DNA of 64,000 nucleotides. Origin: Azolla caroliniana. Its lineage: Eukaryota > Polypodiophyta. Below the pieces are notes generated by a model. It did no database searches. It was not told the DNA's origin and saw nothing but the letters and a program-made list of their open reading frames with translations. The stretch lies in contig JBHGNT010000008.1 in assembly GCA_043228905.1 (NCBI GenBank), positions 10,478,001 through 10,542,000 of the forward strand. The letters run 5' to 3'. Position 1 is the first letter of the stretch. The number at the start of each line of letters is the position of its first letter. Positions 30,891-41,464 of this stretch are shown piece after piece. The translations under genes were made by a program, and so were the position numbers.

Positions 30891-32730
30891 TTCAGCAAAC
30901 TCAATGACGGCCTCTAGTCCGATCAGTAAATCCAACGTTGAAGACGTATGGTTTGTCGATTCAGGTGCTTCGAACCATATAAAGATTCACCAAGAATGGT
31001 TTTGAGACCTAAGAGAGCCAGAACAACCCGACTATGTAGAGACTAGAGATGACACCATGCATCCGATACGACATGTCGGTAATGTCCCATCCGGCGAAGA
31101 GGGCAACTAGACCTACATCGAAAACATTTTTCATGTTCCAACTATAACGATGAATCTGGTCTCGATCGGCCAGATTATGGAGCAAGACATGCAAGTCTGG
31201 TTCAATCACGGAGGCTGCTTCATTGAAAAGGAAGGTTGACTCATTGCTCGTGGTCAAAGGGAAAGCTGGATGTTTATCCTCGAGTCGAATGAGGTAAAAG
31301 CAACAATGTACGCAAAGGGCTATAAAGCCGACGCCGACATAAAGATATGACACAGAAGAATCAGCCAGATCAATCTCCACAAGCTCAAAGGCATGCAATC
31401 GAAAGGAGTCATTATCAGACTCCCCATTTTTACAGAGAAGGAGATTTTCAGAGTGTGCGACGCTTGCCAATTCGGCAAGAAACATTGACAACCATTCCCA
31501 AAAGAGAGGAACATAAGCAAAGGACTCATGGATATAATACATTCAGATTATGGGGGGCAACTCAAACGGCAATATTCGGTGGTTGCCGATATTATGTCAC
31601 ATTCATCGACGACTTCTCAACTCGAGCACACACCCACAAGTGGTATGCCAACTTAAAAAGCCTCTCTATGGCCTCAAGCAAGAACCTAGAGCATGCCATT
31701 CGAAGATAACCCAATATCTTCACCAAATTGGCTTTAGAATGTCCAAGTTCGACAAGTCCATGTTTGTTCGTAGCGACTCTAGAGGAGAACTATTCATCAT
31801 TATATACGTCGATGACTTGGTGATCGGAGGAGAACACCTCGCCGATATAAATCATATCAAGAAGCTTCTCTCCGACCGATTAGACATGAAGAACATGAAG
31901 GATTACTTCCTGGGTATAGAAGTAATGCGGACCCCAAGCGGCATCATGATCTCCCAATGGCACAACATCCTTAACTTATTGTATAAGTTTTGGATGACTG
32001 AGTGCAAATCTATGGCAACCCCTCTTGATCGAAACCTGACGCTAAATGCCAATTCCAACACAAAAGAGTGTGAGCCGACTCACTATCGTTAGCTAGTCGG
32101 AAGCCTGATCTACCTCAGTTATCCGATCGACCTCCTTAGCCAGTTTATGCAGACGCCTCACGACATTCATCTGGAATGTGCGAAGAGAGTGCTAAGGTAT
32201 GTACTTGGGACAATGAATTACAACATTCTCTAAAAGTCGGCTACACCAATTAAACTCAAAGGGTACGTAGATGCCAACCGGGCTGGCTAGAAGGCCAACA
32301 GACGATTGACTTCTGGATTTGTCTCCTCCCTTAAAAACGGAGCTATATCATGGAGTAGTAAGAAGCAATTGACAATCGCACTATTGAATGTAGAGGCAGA
32401 ATATAGGGGTGCAACCATCGCAACATGTGAAGCCATATAAAGAGGATTTTGAAGGATTGGGACGTTTCCATCAAAGATTTGATCCTCCTATACTGCAACA
32501 ACATGTGAATTATTCACCTGGCTGAAGTATTCCCCTGGCTCGGAACCCAGGCTTTCACACTCAGACTAAGCACATCGAGGTGCATTATTACTTCATCCGA
32601 GAATGTGTCCTCGCTGGTGATGTTGACCTGCAACACATCAGTATGAACTTATAGACAACCAACATCTTCACGAAGGCCTTGGGAGCCGACAAACTACGAC
32701 AATTTCCTGGGGACTCCACTATATATAAGA
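30890..32730 (+). mobile_element. Degenerate Ty1/copia with internal deletion (+)
   Basis: It opens with a protease motif (VWFVDSGASNHIKIH near 30950-31000), then pre-integrase CDACQFGKKH (near 31455-31490) and the start of the integrase core (YVTFIDDFSTR, about 31590-31625). This jumps straight to KKPLYGLKQEPRACHSKITQ (31640 on), so the rest of integrase and the first half of reverse transcriptase are deleted. IIYVDDLVIGGEHLADINHI, MKDYFLGIEVMRTPSGIM and the RNase H block RLTSGFVSSLKNGAISWSSK follow with stops. No LTRs were identified. Confidence 0.8.
31550..32092 (+). pseudogene. Reverse transcriptase remnant of the degenerate copia
   Basis: One open frame covers the deletion joint and then half of the polymerase: LYGLKQEPRACHSKITQYLH, FRMSKFDKSMFVRSDSRGEL, IIYVDDLVIGGEHLADINHI (YVDD kept). 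It ends at a TAG after PTHYR, where the SLIYLS segment continues in the same frame. Confidence 0.8.
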
Positions 32731-33540
32731 GCGTTGTATCACGTGCATTCATGACATCATTTATAAACCCCTTATACGTATGGTTTTTACTATTTTAGTG
32801 ACCCTTTTGTAGAAAAAAGATTAATAAAAATACCCCTTACTACCAATATATTATTTGATAACCACCCATTTTAAATACCCTTCCATATAAAATATACATG
32901 CACACATAGTTTCCAATCCTAGAAGGGATCAATGACCACATTTACAATTGATGACTCGCAAAATTATGAATGAGCATTAAACATCATATGCAATTCCTAG
33001 AAATGCTTCATCAAGTGCCACATAGATTGAAAACACAATATGTAAAGTAGAAAGTAATGTACACACAATTAGGAAACATTACCCAAAAATATTAGAGGTA
33101 TAACATATATAAGCCACATATAAGTTTTTCTTTTAGCTTATTGAGACATATGAAGAATATCGAGTGATAAAAAACAGTGTAATTTACAATAAAACAATCT
33201 TGAACTTGAGATATATATCTCAAAGAGCACACATGGAACAATCCAAAATGCATATCAATAATGAAATTACTAACAAATTAACATTATGTTTGGTTTCATG
33301 GATAGACTCATATGAAACCATAACATTACTTTTTCTTAAACATATTGATAAAACAAATGACAACCTATTTTATATTTCCATTTGAAATGTAAGACATCAT
33401 CTATTCACATATTCTTACCCAAATCAAAATAAAATAAAATAAATCATTTTGTTATTGCAATGTCTACTTAAAAAACTTATTACAATAAATGTTACCCTCA
33501 TAAAGACCAACTATATAAAAAGAAAACCCTAAGAAGTTGC
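32731..33540. other. AT-rich non-coding interval
   Basis: No gene or clear repeat. The 73-codon frame at 33164-33385 is AT-rich and has no recognisable pattern. Confidence 0.5.
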
Positions 33541-33927
33541 CTTTCTCTCAAATCTCTTTGTAGTGCTTAATGATGGTCCATCTAAAATTTTAGAAACAAA
33601 GTCGTGTAATCTTGGTCCACCACACATTTTAATCATGACAAAAATTGCCTTAGATGTGTCTTTAAATTATAATTGTCCATGTGGCTTTCGAGTAAGCTTT
33701 TGTGCAACATTTGTCAAGAAATCCCATAATGCATTCTTTCCACCAAATTTTCCAGCTCGATGAGCCTCAATAATGTTATTACAAAATCTTCGAACATCCT
33801 TCCATTCCACACTCTCAACGGATGTTTCCTTGAGAGTCATTACCTTTACTGAAAGCATTGCAACTTTGCAAGCTAGCCACCATATTTGTCTATGAGCACA
33901 ACTGATGGTTTGCTTAGAACTTGACAT
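33541..33927 (-). pseudogene. Unrecognised protein segment with one in-frame stop
   Basis: Minus strand: SSSKQTISCAHRQIWWLACK, KDVRRFCNNIIEAHRAGKFG, then after KPHGQL a TAA, and the same frame continues FKDTSKAIFVMIKMCGGPRL and SKILDGPSLSTTKRFERKA to a TAG. The smooth continuation and the CGGPRL..DGPSLSTTKR pattern suggest a real protein family, perhaps transposon-related, that I cannot name. It may be the downstream part of the same gene as 34722-35437. Confidence 0.4.
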
Positions 33928-34164
33928 TTCCTTTCTTGTCTCTTCTTGAGTAAGATAATCTAGTCACCTACCCTCCCCAATTCCTCGATTACCTCTTTTG
34001 ACTTTAGCCCTACACTCCCTATATACCCTCATATGGAAATCATTACATTTTGGAATTTCATTACATTTTTCACATGTAAGATTATGAAAGGGTTCTTCAA
34101 TCTTCGATACTCTTTTTCAATCAAAATGGCCAAAACATCCATCAACACTCTTGCATCTCATACA

Positions 34165-34576
34165 TCACAACAGCTTTGGTGTAAGGCTCAGAGAACCATA
34201 AGGCGCCATGATTTTGATCAATGAGAAATTATTTACATGTATTTCTTCATCATTTATCATTATGTTGTTATGCCAATATCCCCAACACAATAGTGACAAA
34301 CCAAAATAATGTGGAGTAAAGAACTCACATTCTTGACTAGACGAAGGTCGCAAGGTTAAAACAAGAAATTTGCTCAAGGTTTGTTGATTTGAAGGTAAAG
34401 CTTCTTGTTTTCGTGAACGACCCAGAAATCCACTCATTATTGGCATGTCGAACCATCTCCATCGACGTTAGATGGGTCTTGGATTGTATGTGTTGAAAAA
34501 AAATTGTTGACAAGTCACTTCGTGGAGGGCATAATGGTAACCAAGATCCATCAATCTTGCATTTTACCTTCACCAT
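34165..34576 (-). pseudogene. Unrecognised minus-strand coding remnants
   Basis: Two overlapping frames: 34576-34337 (KVKCKIDGSWLPLCPPRSDL, MEMVRHANNEWISGSFTK) and 34446-34165 (FFTPHYFGLSLLCWGYWHNN). They lie downstream, in minus orientation, of the frames at 34722-35437. They may be exons or frameshifted parts of one gene; I see no known domain. Confidence 0.3.
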
Positions 34577-34721
34577 TGCCTTATCTTTATATCCATGAAG
34601 TGTTGCCTTTATAAATCAAATTTTGCATCTATAAAAAAACAGTTTTCACATATGAATAATGTGCTAATATATGTGAAAACAGTTTTTTTAGGTAACCGAG
34701 TTGAAATAATTGAATAATCTG

Positions 34722-35437
34722 CTAATAATGTTTGAGATAGGTCTCATAATCTATTTTAGATAAGTTTATTGATTCATCTTGTTGGCTTAACCCCCTTCGA
34801 GCATAATATCGTTTTTCATGACTTTGACTCTTAATATGACTTCTAAAAAACTTATTAAGACGCACATTTGCTACTTTTGCTTCCATAGAACTAGCACCAT
34901 AGGGTTCTCCACCCTCATTGCACCATAATCTTATGACTGTTTTTCGACAAAAATCCTCAACCTTCAACTCAAATTTATAATCTCGAGGAATTGTAACATT
35001 ACTTAATTTTACACGTATCCTATTACATTCTATCACCCATTACCTAAAACATCTCTAGGAATCTTATCCTTGATTGTTTCAATTGGAGATGTAACTTTAA
35101 AATTGTCCCCGGCTTGACCCAACAATGAACCCTCAACATTAGTGCATGATTCTTTTGAAGAGACTTTTTGTTTATCAATACTAGGATTGATATAGACTTT
35201 ATTTTCTTTTAAACGCCATTTGTCTTCTTGTTTCCCATTCAAAATATTATTTTTTGTGTACACAAAGGAAAATGGTTCATAAAATATACCGTCCTCAATT
35301 ATTTTGACTCGGATCTTTGCATATGTAAGAGTTCCTCTCACACTTACAATGCCCAAAGGTTTATCTTCATCATCCCTCTCATGTTCAAACACTTCAATAA
35401 TAGATTCTTCATCCAATCTACACATAGAATGGCCCAC
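34722..35437 (-). pseudogene. Unrecognised minus-strand gene, two overlapping frames
   Basis: Frame 1 (35437-35033, 134 codons from ATG) reads CRLDEESIIEVFEHERDDED, KPLGIVSVRGTLTYAKIRVK and FSFVYTKNNILNG. It ends GNG then TGA. Frame 2 begins across that stop (GTG at 35036) and reads IECNRIRVKLSNVTIPRDYK and EDFCRKTVIRLWCNEGGEPY to 34722. The 4-base overlap suggests a single frameshift in one protein. No signal peptide or membrane segment is evident, and I do not recognise the family. An identical pair occurs in the duplicate at 37418-38133. AT-rich flanks and a TG-repeat directly upstream leave no clear promoter. Confidence 0.45.
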
Positions 35438-35454
35438 CTATCACTTTTCATATA

Positions 35455-35975
35455 ACCATACATCATATATATGTGTGTATGTGTGCATTGTGAATGTGGT
35501 ATTCATGTGTGATTTGTGTGTATATATGTTCCATACATCATATATGTTTGTATATGCATGTGTGTTGTTTGTTATGTTTGTGTGTGTGTGTATGTTCCAT
35601 ACATCGTATATGTTTGTATGTGGTATGCATGTGTGTTGTGTGTTATGTGTTATGTTTGTTTGTGTGTGTATGTGTGTGTGTGTGTGTGTGTGTACATATT
35701 GTATTGTATTTTATTTAATTGCATTTATTGTATGTATAGCATTTGTGATGTGTGTTATGTTTGTGTGTGTGTATGTATGTTCCATACAACATATATATGT
35801 GTCCATATGTGTGTATATTCTGCATATGTGTGTGTATGTATTCTATTGTATTCCATGTGTGTGTGTGTTTATGTATGTATTCTATTGTATTCCATGTGAA
35901 TTTATGTGTTGGTTTATGTACGTGTGCATTATGTATGTATGATGTTTGTACTTATGTGTACCTGTAAAATATTTG
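35455..35975. repeat. TG/TGTA-rich degenerate microsatellite
   Basis: A 500-bp tract of TGTG, TGTA and GTTCCATACA-type blocks. It produces long Cys/Tyr/Val-rich open frames on the + strand that are repeat artefacts. The block TGTTCCATACAtcrTATATG recurs three times (near 35527, 35592 and 35778). Confidence 0.8.
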
Positions 35976-36019
35976 TAGAGTTGTTGTGGCAGCCCCGAGA
36001 AAGAATAATGGTGAGCAAA

Positions 36020-36165
36020 AGCGGCATTACAAGGCGAATGGTGGCGGCGACGGCAGCAAAACGAGAACAGGGGCGGCAAAACGAGAATAGAGGCGGCAAA
36101 ACAAGACTAAAGGCGACAAAACGAGGACAAAAACAACAAGCGGAGAAGAGGCGACCGACAACAAT
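36020..36165. repeat. Purine-rich minisatellite (GGCAAAACGAGA type, about 20 bp)
   Basis: Imperfect units of about 20 bp built around GGCGGCAAAACGAGAAnAG repeat four to five times between 36045 and 36130, then blur. It is copied at about 38740-38860. Confidence 0.6.
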
Positions 36166-36229
36166 GGGAGAGAAGAGGAGGTAGAGCAAAGGAGGAGGTG
36201 GCAAAAATCTAAATTAAAAAAAACTTGAA

Positions 36230-36500
36230 TGTTTGAATCTTATGTTTAGTATGAATGTATGTATGTATGTTATGTATGTATGTGCACGTAATGTATGCAT
36301 GTATGAATGAATGAATATATATATGTAATGTATGCATAAAATATGTATGCTTGCATGAATGAATGAATATATGAATGTACATATGTGTATATATGTAATA
36401 TGTAATGTATGCATATTTGTATGTGTATGCATATATGTGTGTTTGGATGTTTGTTTGTAATATGTATGTATGTATGTGTATGTATAATATATATTGTTCG
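36230..36500. repeat. ATGTATGT/GAATGAAT microsatellite tract
   Basis: Runs of ATGTATGT, TGAATGAATGAA and TATATGTAATGT with no coding content. Copied at about 38925-39195. Confidence 0.75.
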
Positions 36501-36720
36501 TAAGCATGAGACTATGTTTAGTAACGATGCATTCCCTTTTATATCTCTTTATCTCTCTTGTTCTCTCTTGTAGTTGATATGCCCGAGACTACACATGGTA
36601 GTCGGGATTTTGTATTTCATTTTTATTCATGTTGTATCTCCAACCCTACAGTCTATCGCATAGCACGGTGTTATATTTGTCACCGGCCTATGTACTCACC
36701 CCTTATAAAAATCTTTATAT

Positions 36721-36875
36721 TCTAAGCCCTACCCCTCCCTAACATTCTCCTATTTTCAGCCCTACCCCTCCCCTACTTTCTCCTATTTCTAGCCCTACCC
36801 CCTTACTTTCTCTTATTTTCAGCACTACCCCTTACCCAGTTTTTCCTATTCTCACTCATACCCCTCTCCCAATTT
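36721..36875. repeat. About 32-bp minisatellite (AGCCCTACCCCT..CTCCTATTTTC), 4-5 units
   Basis: Consecutive units start near 36724, 36759, 36792 and 36822, each with a GCCCTACCCC core and a CTCCTATTT end, becoming diverged to the right. Copied at 39418-39545, where the N gap truncates it. Confidence 0.75.
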
Positions 36876-37103
36876 TTTTTATTTTTTCTTTAGAATGTTT
36901 TCACTTATCACTTTTATAATTTAACTTAAACATTCATACCCCTCATATATACATTTTACATACACATACATACGTATTACAAACAAACATCCACACACAT
37001 ATATACATACACATACAAATATACATACATTACATATTACATATATACACATATGTACATTCATATATTCATTCATTCATGTTTATTCATGCAAACATAC
37101 ATA
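36876..37103. other. Non-coding, ACATACAT-rich end of duplication unit 1
   Basis: AT-rich, then a CATACA/CATTCATTCA tract at 36955-37103 that is close to the reverse complement of the TGTATG/GAATGAAT tract at 36300-36500. No gene seen. Confidence 0.5.
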
Positions 37104-38133
37104 TTTTCGTGAACGACCCAGAAATCCACTCATTATTGGCATGTCGAACCATCTCCATCGACGTTAGATGGGTCTTGGATTGTATGTGTTGAAAAAAAAT
37201 TGTTGACAAGTCACTTCGTGGAGGGCATAATGGTAACCAAGATCCATCAATCTTGCATTTTACCTTCACCATTGCCTTATCTTTATATCCATGAAGTGTT
37301 GCCTTTATAAATCAAATTTTGCATCTATAAAAAAACAGTTTTCACATATGAATAATGTGCTAATATATGTGAAAACAGTTTTTTTAGGTAACCGAGTTGA
37401 AATAATTGAATAATCTGCTAATAATGTTTGAGATAGGTCTCATAATCTATTTTAGATAAGTTTATTGATTCATCTTGTTGGCTTAACCCCCTTCGAGCAT
37501 AATATCGTTTTTCATGACTTTGACTCTTAATATGACTTCTAAAAAACTTATTAAGACGCACATTTGCTACTTTTGCTTCCATAGAACTAGCACCATAGGG
37601 TTCTCCACCCTCATTGCACCATAATCTTATGACTGTTTTTCGACAAAAATCCTCAACCTTCAACTCAAATTTATAATCTCGAGGAATTGTAACATTACTT
37701 AATTTTACACGTATCCTATTACATTCTATCACCCATTACCTAAAACATCTCTAGGAATCTTATCCTTGATTGTTTCAATTGGAGATGTAACTTTAAAATT
37801 GTCCCCGGCTTGACCCAACAATGAACCCTCAACATTAGTGCATGATTCTTTTGAAGAGACTTTTTGTTTATCAATACTAGGATTGATATAGACTTTATTT
37901 TCTTTTAAACGCCATTTGTCTTCTTGTTTCCCATTCAAAATATTATTTTTTGTGTACACAAAGGAAAATGGTTCATAAAATATACCGTCCTCAATTATTT
38001 TGACTCGGATCTTTGCATATGTAAGAGTTCCTCTCACACTTACAATGCCCAAAGGTTTATCTTCATCATCCCTCTCATGTTCAAACACTTCAATAATAGA
38101 TTCTTCATCCAATCTACACATAGAATGGCCCAC
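37087..38133 (-). pseudogene. Duplicate of the unrecognised minus-strand gene remnants
   Basis: The same frames as 34337-35437: 38133-37729 (134 codons), 37732-37418 (104 codons) and 37272-37087, the last truncated at the duplication joint and ending in junction-encoded residues. The counterpart of 33541-33927 is absent because it lies outside the duplicated unit. Confidence 0.45.
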
Positions 38134-39545
38134 CTATCACTTTTCATATAACCATACATCATATATATGTGTGTATGTGTGCATTGTGAATGTGGTATTC
38201 ATGTGTGATTTGTGTGTATATATGTTCCATACATCATATATGTTTGTATATGCATGTGTGTTGTTTGTTATGTTTGTGTGTGTGTGTATGTTCCATACAT
38301 CGTATATGTTTGTATGTGGTATGCATGTGTGTTGTGTGTTATGTGTTATGTTTGTTTGTGTGTGTATGTGTGTGTGTGTGTGTGTGTGTACATATTGTAT
38401 TGTATTTTATTTAATTGCATTTATTGTATGTATAGCATTTGTGATGTGTGTTATGTTTGTGTGTGTGTATGTATGTTCCATACAACATATATATGTGTCC
38501 ATATGTGTGTATATTCTGCATATGTGTGTGTATGTATTCTATTGTATTCCATGTGTGTGTGTGTTTATGTATGTATTCTATTGTATTCCATGTGAATTTA
38601 TGTGTTGGTTTATGTACGTGTGCATTATGTATGTATGATGTTTGTACTTATGTGTACCTGTAAAATATTTGTAGAGTTGTTGTGGCAGCCCCGAGAAAGA
38701 ATAATGGTGAGCAAAAGCGGCATTACAAGGCGAATGGTGGCGGCGACGGCAGCAAAACGAGAACAGGGGCGGCAAAACGAGAATAGAGGCGGCAAAACAA
38801 GACTAAAGGCGACAAAACGAGGACAAAAACAACAAGCGGAGAAGAGGCGACCGCAACAATGGGAGAGAAGAGGAGGTAGAGCAAAGGAGGAGGTGGCAAA
38901 AATCTAAATTAAAAAAACTTGAATGTTTGAATCTTATGTTTAGTATGAATGTATGTATGTATGTTATGTATGTATGTGCACGTAATGTATGCATGTATGA
39001 ATGAATGAATATATATATGTAATGTATGCATAAAATATGTATGCTTGCATGAATGAATGAATATATGAATGTACATATGTGTATATATGTAATATGTAAT
39101 GTATGCATATTTGTATGTGTATGCATATATGTGTGTTTGGATGTTTGTTTGTAATATGTATGTATGTATGTGTATGTATAATATATATTGTTCGTAAGCA
39201 TGAGACTATGTTTAGTAACGATGCATTCCCTTTTATATCTCTTTATCTCTCTTGTTCTCTCTTGTAGTTGATATGCCCGAGACTACACATGGTAGTCGGG
39301 ATTTTGTATTTCATTTTTATTCATGTTGTATCTCCAACCCTACAGTCTATCGCATAGCACGGTGTTATATTTGTCACCGGCCTATGTACTCACCCCTTAT
39401 AAAAATCTTTATATTCTAAGCCCTACCCCTCCCTAACATTCTCCTATTTTCAGCCCTACCCCTCCCCTACTTTCTCCTATTTCTAGCCCTACCCCCTTAC
39501 TTTCTCTTATTTTCAGCACTACCCCTTACCCAGTTTTTCCTATTA
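37104..39545. repeat. Second copy of the 2,696-bp duplication, truncated by the gap
   Basis: Nearly identical to 34408-36848. It starts TTTTCGTGAACGACCCAG and runs into the N gap inside the 32-bp minisatellite. The near absence of divergence next to a gap is also what a misassembled repeat or retained haplotype would look like. Confidence 0.9.
38151..38671. repeat. TG/TGTA-rich microsatellite, copy 2
   Basis: Same tract as 35455-35975, at the same 2,696-bp offset, with no differences that I noticed over the tract. Confidence 0.8.
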
Positions 39546-39645
39546 NNNNNNNNNNNNNNNNNNNNNNNNNNNNNNNNNNNNNNNNNNNNNNNNNNNNNNN
39601 NNNNNNNNNNNNNNNNNNNNNNNNNNNNNNNNNNNNNNNNNNNNN
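39546..39645. other. Assembly gap (100 N)
   Basis: Exactly 100 N bases, the conventional length for a scaffold gap of unknown size. Repeat-rich sequence lies on both sides. Confidence 0.98.
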
Positions 39646-40971
39646 AGTGTAACAGTGTGTGCATATATGCATACATGAGTGTGTGGCCGTTTGTTCGTAA
39701 TATATATGTATATATGTATATTTGTATGTATTGTAGTTTGTGATGATATGTATGTATGTATGTGTATGTAACGTATTTATGTGTATGGATGTATGTTTGT
39801 AAAACTTATAAAATTGTAGGCATATGTATGTATATATATTTATGGTGATATGTGGAATATGTATGTATGTATGTGTATGCATATATGTATGTATATGTCA
39901 ATATACATGATTCAATGAGTATGAATGTGTTTGTAATATGTGCATAATATGTATGTATGTGTATGTGGTCATATGTATGTAAATGTATGAATGTATGTAT
40001 GCATATATATGTAATGTATTTATGTATGTATATTTTTGGGATATTTTCATGTTTAGTATGTATATGGCTTGTATATGAATGTATGTTTGTAATATGTACG
40101 TAACATGCATGTATATATCCAATGTATGTGTAAGTATACATATACCTAATGTGTGTGTGTGTGTGTGTGTATGTGTATATGTGTATATGTAAGTATTGTG
40201 GTTTGTATGGTCTAGTATAATCTATATATATGGTGATATGTGGAATATGTATTTACATATGTAATATATCTATGTATGTATCTATATATGTATATATGTA
40301 ATTTATCTATGTGTAAATTTGTATATTGTGTAATAGTTATGGATTATATTCTATGTAATATCTAATTTATTTATGTGTGTGTGCATGTGTATATATATGT
40401 AAAATATGCAACTTGTTTGTAAGTATGAAGATTTGTATACATATAATATGTAATCTTTGGTATTAATATGTATGTGTATGTGTATATATATAATATGCAA
40501 TTTATGTTTTTGTGTTTTGTATGTATATATGCATTTGTGTATGTATATATGTAATATGTAATTTTTATGTATGTATTATGTATATATGTATGTCAATATA
40601 TATGGCCGATTCTAATATGTATGTAGTATGTAATACATGTATGTATGTGTATGTACATATTTACATATGGTAATATATATTTGTACATATATTTATGTTT
40701 AGTCAGTATGCATGTATAAATGGGTGTAATGTATGTATATACATATTCATGGATGTAATGTTTGAATGTAGGTATATATGCATGCATGCATGTATATGTA
40801 TGTATGTATGTATGTACGTATATATGCTACTCCAAATTTGAGTATTGTTTGTATAATATATTCTTTACTATCTCATTGAAATATCTAATATTTCATGGGG
40901 TTATGTAATTTTTTTTCTAGCATAATTGATAATACCCTTATGTAAATATATTTTCAAATCTTTATTAATAC

Positions 40972-41005
<34 letters not shown>

Positions 41006-41015
41006 TGTATCTCAC
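39646..41015. repeat. TATGTATG/TGTATA-rich repeat field
   Basis: About 1.2 kb of TATG, TGTA and TATATG blocks (39646-40830), including (TG)n near 40152-40170 and ATGTATGTATGTATGTACG near 40797-40815. A (TA)n run is at 40976-41003. No gene. The AT and TG bias makes Tyr/Ile/His-rich frames that are artefacts. Confidence 0.75.
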
Positions 41016-41464
41016 TGATTAATTAAAACCCCTTTTGATGAACTCACGTGCTAACATACAAGTTTTGACAGTGAAGCCCCCGGGGCAATTCACGACGAAC
41101 CTAAGTCTCTCGACCCTCAACCAACCGAGTATGAGGGTGAGTGAGGAGTAATTGTTGCCCGACATGGAGTGAGCATAATCAAAGCATGGTGTCGATAGAT
41201 CAAGAAAGCCGAAACCGAAGCCAGATACTCAACCAGTCCAGATCCAAGCCTACTATCTGGTCACCGGAAGTTGTGTTTAAAGCAGGGTGTTGAGAATCAA
41301 ACTCAACTTCCCTATGGTGTGAACATATCCTAAGACCACAAGTGTGTGGACACATCACCTCTACATTGTATCATGACTAATGTGTCATAGAACTTAACTC
41401 CTATGACACATTGTTTGGGGCCTATGCTCCTAGTTCAAATGCTCTCATGTGTGCATTAAAGTAC
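41016..41464. other. Unassigned non-coding interval
   Basis: More GC-balanced than its left neighbour, with CCCCCGGGGCAATTCACGAC near 41077-41096. No coding frame or repeat was recognised. It may be the eroded inner part of the element whose LTR follows. Confidence 0.4.

Larger units (their letters stand above)
34408..37103. repeat. First copy of a 2,696-bp direct duplication
   Basis: The sequence from TTTTCGTGAACGACCCAG at 34408 recurs at 37104, and every internal landmark keeps a 2,696-bp offset (for example 34722/37418, 35033/37729, 35304/38000). The only differences I noticed are single-base indels, for example CGACCGACAAC (about 36152) versus CGACCGCAAC. The unit contains a minus-strand gene remnant, a TG-rich tract, purine-rich minisatellites, a short hairpin region and a 32-bp minisatellite. 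Confidence 0.9.

Noticed and set aside
35304-35942. Cys/Tyr/Val-rich open frames up to 212 codons (also 38000-38638)
   Set aside because: They follow a TG/TGTA microsatellite in several frames at once; composition is set by the repeat, not by a protein.
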